Source: Diaminobutyricimonas sp. LJ205 (GTDB lineage: Bacteria > Actinomycetota > Actinomycetes > Actinomycetales > Microbacteriaceae). Taken from it: a DNA stretch of 64,000 bases. Position 1 is the stretch's first letter, and every line of letters starts with the position of its first letter. The position numbers and the translations under genes were made by a program. Below, one piece after another: positions 57,841-64,000 of the stretch. The DNA lies in the NCBI RefSeq assembly GCF_009755725.1, contig NZ_CP046619.1, forward strand, positions 1,364,001-1,428,000, given 5' to 3'. The notes below the pieces were generated by a model that was given only the letters and a program-made list of their open reading frames with translations, searched no databases and had not been told where the DNA came from.

Positions 57841-57846
57841 TAGCCT
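57841..57846 (+). promoter_or_regulatory. Putative -10 box of ptsH
   Basis: TAGCCT fits TANNNT. It lies 28 bases before the ptsH ATG, which has its own GAGGAGGG site, so a leader of about 20 bases is predicted. Confidence 0.45.
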
Positions 57847-57874
57847 TGTGATCGATCCCGATGAGGAGGGTTTC

Positions 57875-58144
57875 ATGCCAGAGCGCACCGTGACCGTCGC
57901 TTCCAGCGTCGGTCTGCACGCCCGTCCGGCGTCACTGTTCAGCCAGGCTGCTGCCAGTGCGGGCGTACCCATCACGCTGACCTCACAGTCGGGGCGCAGC
58001 GTGAACGCGGCGAGCATTCTCGGTGTGCTCTCGCTCGGGGTCGGTTACGGCGACGAGGTGACGCTCAGCGCGGAAGGCGATGGCGCGGACGCCGCGCTGG
58101 ACAGCCTGGTCGAACTGCTCAGCAAGGACCTCGACAAGGAGTGA
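57875..58144 (+). CDS. ptsH: Phosphocarrier protein HPr
   Basis: HPr passes phosphate from enzyme I to the sugar-specific PTS enzymes. The 89-residue product has the active-site histidine in SVGLHARPAS (His15) and the segment GRSVNAASILGVLSLGV, with a serine in the regulatory region. The ATG at 57875 has a strong GAGGAGGG site; an upstream in-frame GTG at 57848 lies too close to the -10 box. No other PTS gene is adjacent. Confidence 0.95.
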   Translation: MPERTVTVASSVGLHARPASLFSQAAASAGVPITLTSQSGRSVNAASILGVLSLGVGYGDEVTLSAEGDGADAALDSLVELLSKDLDKE

Positions 58145-58155
58145 CCATGCCTCAG

Positions 58156-58161
58156 TAGGCT
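58156..58161 (+). promoter_or_regulatory. Putative -10 box of DUF885 gene, leaderless
   Basis: TAGGCT ends 6 bases before the ATG at 58168. An alternative reading is GACGGG as a poor ribosome-binding site. Confidence 0.45.
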
Positions 58162-58167
58162 GACGGG

Positions 58168-59859
58168 ATGACCACTCCTGAAACCAGCAATGAGGCAAGG
58201 AAGCCCACACCGATCGACGCGATCGCCGAGGACTGGGTGACAACGCTCGCCGACCTCGACCCTGACATCGCGATCTGGATCGGCATCCCGGGCCGGCACG
58301 GCGAGTACGCCGACCATTCACCCGCGGGCCACGAGGCGCAGATCGTTGCCGCAAAGCACGTGATCGGCAGGCTCGAGGAAACGCCGACGATCGACTCGGT
58401 CGACGAAGTCACCAAGACCGACCTGCTCGCCGACCTGCGGCTGACCGTCGAGGAATCCGACGCCGGGCTCTTCAAGCGTGACGTGAACGTCATCGCCTCA
58501 CCCGCGCAGGGGCTGCGCGACGTGTTCGACCTGATGCCGCGCGCCACCTCGGACGACTGGGGCACCATCAGCGAGAAGCTGTCGAACCTGCCGGGCGCAA
58601 TCGATGGTTACATCGAGACACTGCAGCTCGGCATCAAGGACGGTACGACCCCGGCCAAGCGCCAGGTCCGCGAGGTGCTCGAGCAGGCGCGCAAGCATTC
58701 CTCCACCGACGGCTTCTTCTACGACTTCACCCGCGGGGCGAGCCTCGAGTCGGGCGAGTCGTTGCCGGCCACGCTCACCGCCGACCTGGAGAAGGGTGCC
58801 AAGGCCGCAGCCGAGGCATACGGCAAGCTCGCCGAGTTCTTCGCAAGCGAGTTGGAGCCGGCGGCATCCGACCACGACCCGGTCGGCCGGGAGCTGTACG
58901 CGTTGCAGTCCCGCCGGTTCCTCGGCGCCGTGATCGACCTCGATGAGACCTATGAGTGGGGCATCGAAGAACTGCGTCGCATGGTCGAGGAACAGACGGC
59001 GATCGCGAACGAGATCAAGCCCGGGGCATCCGTCGAGGAAGCCATCGCGGTGCTCGAAGCCGACCCGGCCCGCAAGCTGCACGGCACCGACGCGTTGCAG
59101 AAGTGGATGCAGCAGCTCAGCGACCGCGCGGTCGACGAGTTGTCTCGCTCGCACTTCGACATTCCCGACCCGGTGAAGAAGCTCGAGTGCATGATCGCGC
59201 CGACCCAGGAGGGCGGCATCTACTACACCAGCCCGAGCGACGACTTCTCGCGCGCCGGCCGCATGTGGTGGTCAGTGCCCGAGGGCGTCACCGAGTTCGA
59301 CACCTGGCGTGAGACGACCACGGTCTACCACGAGGGCGTGCCGGGACACCACCTGCAGCTCGGCCAGGCCGTGTACAACCGCGCCATGCTGAACACCTGG
59401 CGTCGCCAGCTGGCCGGCACCAGCGGCCACGCCGAAGGCTGGGCGCTCTACGCCGAGCGGCTCATGCAGGACCTCGGCTACCTGGATGACCCGGGCGACC
59501 GGCTCGGCATGCTCGACGGACAGCGGATGCGCGCGGCCCGCGTGGTGCTGGACATCGGCGTGCACCTGGGCAAACCGCGTCTCGACGGCCAGGGCGTCTG
59601 GGACTACGACTACGCGTTCGAGTTCCTGAAGTCGAACGTGAACATGAACGAGCCGTTCGTGCGCTTCGAAGTGAACCGCTACTTCGGCTGGCCGGGCCAG
59701 GCGCCCGCGTACAAGGTCGGTCAGCGCATCTGGGAGCAGATCCGAGACGAGTACAAGCGTCGCGAGGGCGACAGCTTCTCGATCAAGGACTTCCACAAGA
59801 AGGCACTCGACCTCGGCGGCGTCGGACTCGACACGCTGAAGTCCGCGCTGCTCAACTAA
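58168..59859 (+). CDS. DUF885 family protein, probable zinc metallopeptidase-like
   Basis: The 563-residue product belongs to the DUF885 family of soluble, helical proteins. It carries the hallmark HEGVPGHHLQLGQ (about residues 388-400), a HExxxH-like metal-binding motif, followed by the conserved GHAEGWALYAERLM. The family is related to metallopeptidases such as carboxypeptidase Taq, but the substrate is undefined. There is no signal peptide, so it should be cytoplasmic. It converges on the TetR gene with a hairpin between. Confidence 0.88.
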   Translation: MTTPETSNEARKPTPIDAIAEDWVTTLADLDPDIAIWIGIPGRHGEYADHSPAGHEAQIVAAKHVIGRLEETPTIDSVDEVTKTDLLADLRLTVEESDAGLFKRDVNVIASPAQGLRDVFDLMPRATSDDWGTISEKLSNLPGAIDGYIETLQLGIKDGTTPAKRQVREVLEQARKHSSTDGFFYDFTRGASLESGESLPATLTADLEKGAKAAAEAYGKLAEFFASELEPAASDHDPVGRELYALQSRRFLGAVIDLDETYEWGIEELRRMVEEQTAIANEIKPGASVEEAIAVLEADPARKLHGTDALQKWMQQLSDRAVDELSRSHFDIPDPVKKLECMIAPTQEGGIYYTSPSDDFSRAGRMWWSVPEGVTEFDTWRETTTVYHEGVPGHHLQLGQAVYNRAMLNTWRRQLAGTSGHAEGWALYAERLMQDLGYLDDPGDRLGMLDGQRMRAARVVLDIGVHLGKPRLDGQGVWDYDYAFEFLKSNVNMNEPFVRFEVNRYFGWPGQAPAYKVGQRIWEQIRDEYKRREGDSFSIKDFHKKALDLGGVGLDTLKSALLN

Positions 59860-59864
59860 GGCGC

Positions 59865-59882
59865 GCGCTTCTTCAGAAGCGC
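59865..59882. terminator. Bidirectional hairpin between DUF885 and TetR genes
   Basis: A perfect 7-bp stem (GCGCTTC 59865-59871, GAAGCGC 59876-59882) with a TTCA loop lies between two convergent stop codons and can serve both. There is no T-run. Confidence 0.5.
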
Positions 59883-59885
59883 ATG

Positions 59886-60428
59886 TCAGGCGAGCGCGCC
59901 ACGCACGACGACGTCGATGACCGGCCGGGCGTCGGCGTCGTCGTGGCGCGCCATCCGGTGCAGGATGATCCCTTCTGCGCACGCCATCAGGGCGCGCGCG
60001 GCGGTCAACGGATCGCGTGCCCCGAGGCGGGCGAGCGCACCGGTCAGTGCAAGTTCCAGGCCGGCGCGGCCCCGGGAGACGGCAGCGCTGATCTCGGCGT
60101 TGTGCACCGCCTCGCCGAATACGGTCAACCGGGCCGCGGTCAAGGTGCGATTCGGCCCGGTGGTGTAGTCGATCATCGCGACCATCTCGTCGACGAACTG
60201 GTCGGTGTTCTTCGGCTCAGCCATCGCTCCGACTGCGGGCAGCTCCTTCTGCACGATCCACTCCACGACTCCGGACAGCAGCGCTGCACGGGTGCGGAAG
60301 TGATTGGAGGTTGAGCCTCGCGGGAGGGCGGCGCGGTCATCCACTCGAGCGTGGGTCAGCGCGCGGAGGCCTTCCGTGCCCAGCAGCTCGATCGCGGCAT
60401 CCAGGGCACGCGCTTTGATCGCCGTCAT
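59886..60428 (-). CDS. TetR-family transcriptional regulator
   Basis: The 180-residue product has an N-terminal helix-turn-helix (KARALDAAIELLGTEGLRAL, then RVDDRAALPRGSTSNHFRTR) and a helical ligand-binding domain. The ATG at 60428 begins at the usual point before the first helix. TATAGT lies 6 bases upstream, suggesting a leaderless start; the frame extends to 60458 without conservation. It is divergent from an alpha/beta hydrolase gene, with paired operator-like sites between them, so it probably represses that gene and itself. The ligand is unknown. Confidence 0.9.
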   Translation of the reverse strand: MTAIKARALDAAIELLGTEGLRALTHARVDDRAALPRGSTSNHFRTRAALLSGVVEWIVQKELPAVGAMAEPKNTDQFVDEMVAMIDYTTGPNRTLTAARLTVFGEAVHNAEISAAVSRGRAGLELALTGALARLGARDPLTAARALMACAEGIILHRMARHDDADARPVIDVVVRGALA

Positions 60429-60433
60429 CCAGA

Positions 60434-60471
60434 CACTATATCCACAGTGAAAACACACTATAAACTTAGTG
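60434..60471. promoter_or_regulatory. Twin operator-like palindromes between TetR and hydrolase genes
   Basis: CACTATATCCACAGTG (60434-60449) and CACTATAAACTTAGTG (60456-60471) share the pattern CACT-N8-AGTG and start exactly 22 bp apart, two helical turns. The first covers the putative TetR -10 box (TATAGT on the minus strand). The second lies upstream of the hydrolase -10 box. Binding by TetR is inferred. Confidence 0.6.
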
Positions 60472-60491
60472 CTTGGGGACTATGAAAGTAG

Positions 60492-60497
60492 TACCGT
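60492..60497 (+). promoter_or_regulatory. Putative -10 box of hydrolase gene, leaderless
   Basis: TACCGT fits TANNNT and ends 6 bases before the ATG at 60504. No Shine-Dalgarno sequence is visible. Confidence 0.4.
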
Positions 60498-60503
60498 GCT
60501 GCC

Positions 60504-61409
60504 ATGAACGGCAACAAGCACTCAGCAAGCACCTCTCTCGCGGGCATCCCTGAAGTGGCCGGTGTCACGCACTCGTTCGTGGATCTGCCCGGACTCCGGA
60601 TGCACGTCGCCGAAGCAGGGGAGGGAGACCCGGTTCTGCTGCTGCACGGCGCCCCGCAGAACTGGTGGGAATGGCACGAGATCATGCCAGAACTCGCGAA
60701 GACGCACCGGGTCATCGCCCCCGACCTGCGCGGAGCCGGCTGGACGGATGTCCCACCCCGCGGGTACACGCGCGAACAGCTGCTCGCCGACCTGGTGAAT
60801 CTGCTGGATGCGCTCCGGCTCGACCGGGTCCAGCTAATCGCGCACGACTGGAGCGCGTTCGTCGGCTTCCAGTTGTGCCTGCGGCATCCGGAGCGGGTTC
60901 GAAGTTTCCTGTGCCTGTCGGTGCCCCACATCTACGCCCATGTCCGGCCGACGATGATCGGTGCTGATGGCCTCGGCCTGGAGGCGGCGATGCTCTCAGG
61001 GTTCGGCGGTCGAAGCATGAAGAAGAAGGAGCAACGGATTATCCGGCACATGTTCCACCACTTCTCGGCGGACCCGTCGATCTGGACCGAGGACCGCATG
61101 GAGCCGTTCCGAATCCCCAACCGGGATCCGAGACACGCCCGTGCGCTCACCTCGCTCTACCGCCATTTCATCGGAATCGAAGCGCTCCGCATCATGTTCG
61201 GCAAGTACCGCTCGACGTTCCTGACCACCCCGACGCGACTTCTGATCGGCGCGCAGGATAGGCAGGTTCCGGCCGAGATGCTCGTCGGATACGAGGGTCA
61301 CGCCGCCGATCTGAGGATTGAACGCCCGGATGGCGCGGCGCACTGGCTCCCTGATGAGCGCCCGGATGCCGTCATCGAGGCCGCCCGCAAACTATTTGCG
61401 GTCACCTGA
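60504..61409 (+). CDS. Alpha/beta hydrolase, epoxide hydrolase/dehalogenase-like
   Basis: The 301-residue product has the alpha/beta hydrolase fold. The oxyanion segment is LLLHGAPQNWWEW. The nucleophile elbow is LIAHDWSAFVGF, with aspartate as the nucleophile, as in epoxide hydrolases and haloalkane dehalogenases, although the first and last positions of the usual G-H-D-W-G are Ala and Ser. The catalytic histidine is probably in DGAAHWLPDE. The substrate is unknown. Control by the divergent TetR gene suggests an inducible detoxification enzyme. Confidence 0.88.
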   Translation: MNGNKHSASTSLAGIPEVAGVTHSFVDLPGLRMHVAEAGEGDPVLLLHGAPQNWWEWHEIMPELAKTHRVIAPDLRGAGWTDVPPRGYTREQLLADLVNLLDALRLDRVQLIAHDWSAFVGFQLCLRHPERVRSFLCLSVPHIYAHVRPTMIGADGLGLEAAMLSGFGGRSMKKKEQRIIRHMFHHFSADPSIWTEDRMEPFRIPNRDPRHARALTSLYRHFIGIEALRIMFGKYRSTFLTTPTRLLIGAQDRQVPAEMLVGYEGHAADLRIERPDGAAHWLPDERPDAVIEAARKLFAVT

Positions 61410-61453
61410 CCCCGGTGCGGCCGGTCAGCTTGCCCCCGTTCGGGCCGCGACGA

Positions 61454-61459
61454 TAAGCT
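61454..61459 (+). promoter_or_regulatory. Putative -10 box of rpsA
   Basis: TAAGCT fits TANNNT. It would give a leader of about 100 bases before the rpsA ATG at 61566. The leader holds a short CGCAT/ATGCG repeat but no obvious riboswitch. Confidence 0.4.
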
Positions 61460-61565
61460 AGAGAGTCGCATTTATGCGTTCATCCAATCCGCCTGCCTCT
61501 GGCGAATAACAAATGCACCATCTCATCAGGGGCCCGAGCTATGTCCATAACGGAGCACTAACTAC

Positions 61566-63011
61566 ATGACAATCGTAACGACCAAGGCACCCAAGCAGGT
61601 CGCCATCAACGACATCGGATCTGCTGAAGACTTCCTTGCCGCGGTCGAGAAGACTCTGAAGTTCTTCAACGACGGCGACCTCATCGAGGGAACCGTTGTC
61701 AAGATCGACCGTGACGAGGTTCTCCTCGACGTCGGCTACAAGACCGAGGGTGTGATTCCCTCCCGCGAACTTTCCATCAAGCACGATGTTGACCCGAGCG
61801 AAGTTGTTCAGGTCGGCGACAGTGTTGAGGCCCTGGTTCTCCAGAAGGAGGACAAGGAAGGCCGTCTCATCCTGTCCAAGAAGCGCGCACAGTACGAGCG
61901 CGCCTGGGGCGATGTTGAGAAGATCAAGGAATCGGATGGCGTTGTCACCGGTACCGTGATCGAGGTCGTCAAGGGTGGCCTCATCGTCGACATCGGACTG
62001 CGTGGCTTCCTGCCCGCGTCGCTCATCGAGCTGCGCCGTGTCCGCGACCTCACCCCGTACCTGGGTCAGGAGATCGAGGCGAAGATCCTCGAGCTCGACA
62101 AGAACCGCAACAACGTCGTGCTGTCGCGCCGCGCCCTGCTTGAGCAGACGCAGTCCGAGAGCCGCACCACATTCCTGAACAACCTGCACAAGGGTCAGGT
62201 TCGCAAGGGTGTCGTGTCGTCGATCGTCAACTTCGGTGCGTTCGTCGACCTGGGTGGCGTTGACGGCCTCGTGCACGTCTCCGAGCTCAGCTGGAAGCAC
62301 ATCGAGCACGCCAGCGAGGTTGTCGAGGTCGGCCAGGAGGTCACCGTCGAGATCCTCGAGGTGGACCTGGACCGCGAGCGCGTCTCCCTGTCGCTGAAGG
62401 CGACGCAGGAGGACCCGTGGCAGGTCTTCGCCCGCACCCACGCGATCGGTCAGGTCGCACCGGGCAAGGTCACCAAGCTGGTTCCGTTCGGCGCGTTCGT
62501 TCGCGTCGCAGACGGCATCGAGGGCCTCGTGCACATCTCGGAGCTCTCGAGCAAGCACGTCGAGCTCGCCGAGCAGGTTGTCTCGGTCGGCGACGAGGTG
62601 TTCGTAAAGATCATCGACATCGACTTGGAGCGTCGCCGCATCTCGCTGTCGCTGAAGCAGGCGAACGAGGGCGTCGACCCCGAGGGCACCGAGTTCGACC
62701 CGGCGCTGTACGGCATGCTCACCGAGTACGACGAGCAGGGCAACTACAAGTACCCGGAGGGCTTCGACCCCGAGACGAACGAGTGGAAGGAAGGCTTCGA
62801 CGCCCAGCGCGAGAAGTGGGAGCAGGACTACGCTGCTGCCCAGGCTCGCTGGGAGGCTCACAAGAAGCAGGTCGCCGCATCGCTCGTCGAAGAGGCGAAC
62901 TTCGTGGCTCCCGCCGCTGGCTCGTTCTCGAGCGAGACCGCCGGTGGCGGCACGCTGGCTGACGACGAGTCGCTGGCTGCTCTGCGCGAGAAGCTCTCGA
63001 GCAACAAGTAA
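61566..63011 (+). CDS. rpsA: 30S ribosomal protein S1
   Basis: S1 binds mRNA on the small subunit and promotes translation of leadered messages. The 481-residue product has four S1 OB-fold domains (about residues 36-104, 122-187, 208-276 and 293-362). The third and fourth contain the conserved VDGLVHVSELSWKH and IEGLVHISELSSKH. The C-terminal part is acidic and aromatic (NYKYPEGFDPETNEWKEGFD), typical of Actinobacteria. It has four domains rather than the six of E. coli. The ATG at 61566 has a GGAG about 11 bases upstream. Confidence 0.97.
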   Translation: MTIVTTKAPKQVAINDIGSAEDFLAAVEKTLKFFNDGDLIEGTVVKIDRDEVLLDVGYKTEGVIPSRELSIKHDVDPSEVVQVGDSVEALVLQKEDKEGRLILSKKRAQYERAWGDVEKIKESDGVVTGTVIEVVKGGLIVDIGLRGFLPASLIELRRVRDLTPYLGQEIEAKILELDKNRNNVVLSRRALLEQTQSESRTTFLNNLHKGQVRKGVVSSIVNFGAFVDLGGVDGLVHVSELSWKHIEHASEVVEVGQEVTVEILEVDLDRERVSLSLKATQEDPWQVFARTHAIGQVAPGKVTKLVPFGAFVRVADGIEGLVHISELSSKHVELAEQVVSVGDEVFVKIIDIDLERRRISLSLKQANEGVDPEGTEFDPALYGMLTEYDEQGNYKYPEGFDPETNEWKEGFDAQREKWEQDYAAAQARWEAHKKQVAASLVEEANFVAPAAGSFSSETAGGGTLADDESLAALREKLSSNK

Positions 63012-63040
63012 GGTCACGCCTCAGGCGAAACCATGTGAAG

Positions 63041-63070
63041 GCGGTCGGTCCCTCAGGGGCCGGCCGCTTT
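63041..63070. terminator. rpsA terminator overlapping the end of the convergent gene
   Basis: A 12-bp stem (63041-63052 with 63056-63067, two G-U pairs on the plus strand) has a 3-base loop and is followed by TTT. The loop bases TCA are the stop codon of the minus-strand DUF4126 gene, so the structure ends rpsA and lies on the last codons of its neighbour. Confidence 0.7.
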
Positions 63071-63691
63071 CGCGTTCGCGGAACCGCCGTCGCGGGCGGT
63101 GCTCTGCGGTGCGTTCTTGCGGCGGCGCAGCCTGCGCATGATCAGCGTGAGGAACACAACGCCCGCCGCGACCGTGACGATGACCAGCACCGGTAGCAGG
63201 ATCGCGAACACGGACATGGCGATGCTCGCGACATCCTCGACCGTGCTCGCGAGCGGAGCGGCAGTGCCAACGCTGGCGGCGTTGATAGCCGGTCGCGTAA
63301 TCATCTTGCCTGCGTGCACGACCAGGGCCATGGCCGCGCCGAGGGCGATCGGCAGCCATTCGCCGGAGGCGAAGAATCCCTCGGGGTCGGAGACGCGCAC
63401 CGTCTCCGAGGCGGCCCCACTGCCGAACACAATGCCGCCGGCAGCCGGGCGGATCACCGTTTGAATCCAGTCATTGAAGCTGTCGACGATGGGAATCTTG
63501 TCCGCCACAACTTCCACGACCAGCAGGGCGCCGAGGATGACGAGCACCCAGTCATTCGCGAGCCATTCCCAGGCGGTCGGCAGTTGCACGATCCCGAGGA
63601 AGCGATCGCCGATCCCGAGCATCAGCAGGGGGATGTACGCGTTGAGACCGGCCGCGACGGCAAGCCCGGTGCCGGTGAGGAACTCAAGCAT
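63053..63691 (-). CDS. DUF4126 family membrane protein
   Basis: The 212-residue product has several membrane segments. It begins MLEFLTGTGLAVAAGLNAYI and continues with WVLVILGALLVVEVVADKIP, IVDSFNDWIQTVIRPAAGGI and a last segment near IAMSVFAILLPVLVIVTVAA. The family is DUF4126, function unknown. The ATG at 63691 has a GGAGG site, and the frame upstream to 63742 is not conserved. It is divergent from coaE. Confidence 0.87.
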   Translation of the reverse strand: MLEFLTGTGLAVAAGLNAYIPLLMLGIGDRFLGIVQLPTAWEWLANDWVLVILGALLVVEVVADKIPIVDSFNDWIQTVIRPAAGGIVFGSGAASETVRVSDPEGFFASGEWLPIALGAAMALVVHAGKMITRPAINAASVGTAAPLASTVEDVASIAMSVFAILLPVLVIVTVAAGVVFLTLIMRRLRRRKNAPQSTARDGGSANAKAAGP

Positions 63692-63760
63692 GGACTGCCT
63701 CCGTTCGAGGCGGGTTCGTCGACTGTGTCCGTAATTCTCCACCGCTCGGATTACGGCGGA

Positions 63761-63766
63761 TAGGGT
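63761..63766 (+). promoter_or_regulatory. Putative -10 box of coaE, leaderless
   Basis: TAGGGT fits TANNNT and ends 6 bases before the ATG at 63773. GTGGGG between them is a poor ribosome-binding site. Confidence 0.4.
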
Positions 63767-63772
63767 GTGGGG

Positions 63773-64000
63773 ATGCAGCTGATCGGATTGACCGGCGGGA
63801 TCGCCTCCGGCAAGTCCCTGGTGTCATCCCGGCTCGCCGAGCATGGTGCCATCGTCGTGGATGCGGACCTGCTGGCCCGCGAGGTCGTCGAGCCGGGCAC
63901 GCCCGCTCTCGAGCGGATCGCGGCCGAATTCGGGGCCGACGTGATCGCCGCCGACGGCAGCCTCGACCGCGCCGCGCTCGGCAACCTGATCTTCGCCGAC
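63773..64000 (+). CDS. coaE: Dephospho-CoA kinase, N-terminal part
   Basis: CoaE phosphorylates dephospho-CoA in the last step of coenzyme A synthesis. The first 76 residues are visible and run off the window in an open frame. They start [20 protein letters not shown], containing the P-loop GGIASGKS, followed by [16 protein letters not shown] with the conserved DAD. The position directly after rpsA and polA matches the conserved actinobacterial order. Together with coaBC at 28 kb it covers three of the pathway's reactions. Confidence 0.95.
   Translation, partial: MQLIGLTGGIASGKSLVSSRLAEHGAIVVDADLLAREVVEPGTPALERIAAEFGADVIAADGSLDRAALGNLIFAD

Overview
The window is a high-GC stretch (about two-thirds G+C by eye) of an actinobacterial chromosome, most likely from the family Microbacteriaceae. 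Pointers are an actinobacterial-type integration host factor, an F420-type PPOX protein, a PdtaR-like ANTAR response regulator, frequent GTG starts, tightly overlapping genes and many apparently leaderless promoters. The gene order pyrR-pyrB-pyrC-carA-carB-pyrF-mihF-gmk-rpoZ-coaBC-metK ... priA-fmt-rsmB-rpe ... hisF-hisI-trpE ... trpC-trpB-trpA-lgt ... pyk ... pdtaR ... polA-rpsA-coaE follows, as far as I recall, the order in Mycobacterium tuberculosis. This is core chromosome: there is no phage, plasmid, insertion sequence or CRISPR array.

Layout. 0-3 kb: the end of relA, an orphan AbiEi-like gene, a DUF349 protein and a membrane-anchored cyclophilin. 3-9 kb: rarA, rpsD, a small membrane protein, alaS and ruvX. 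9-15 kb: mltG, then the shikimate genes aroE-aroC-aroK-aroB, then efp and nusB. 15-18 kb: a three-gene ABC importer of the sulfonate/nitrate/taurine type. 18-27 kb: the pyrimidine operon (pyrR-B-C, a PH-like membrane protein, carA-B, pyrF), every junction overlapping, led by a PyrR-binding hairpin that can hide the pyrR ribosome-binding site. The operon runs into a gene fusing actinobacterial integration host factor to guanylate kinase. 27.5-35 kb: rpoZ, coaBC, metK, a helicase-degenerate priA, fmt, rsmB and rpe. 35-44 kb: an FKBP isomerase, hisE-G-F-I coupled to trpE, a Trp-associated membrane protein, trpC-B-A and lgt. 44-52 kb: gltB-gltD and pyk. 52-64 kb: small enzymes, tRNA-Leu(CAA), the PdtaR-like regulator, a 0.5-kb gene-free segment with repeats, a thioesterase, polA, ptsH, a DUF885 protein, a divergent TetR/hydrolase pair, rpsA, a DUF4126 protein and the start of coaE.

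The genes mostly feed biosynthesis. Shikimate products supply chorismate to trpE, PRPP-using his, trp and pyr genes sit close together, carA-carB and gltB-gltD handle glutamine and glutamate nitrogen, and gmk, metK, coaBC and rpe provide nucleotides and cofactors. Several pathway genes are not here (hisA/H/B/C/D, trpD/G, pyrD/E, aroA/G/Q).

I found no clear new defence or mobile system. The observations most worth following are the IHF-guanylate kinase fusion, a strongly recurring strand-symmetric word CGGATG/CATCCG that appears to bend codon choice and also occurs between genes, a recurring -10 box placed 6-8 bases before start codons, a twin-operator TetR switch, and an 89-bp repeat-bearing element in the only large intergenic gap.
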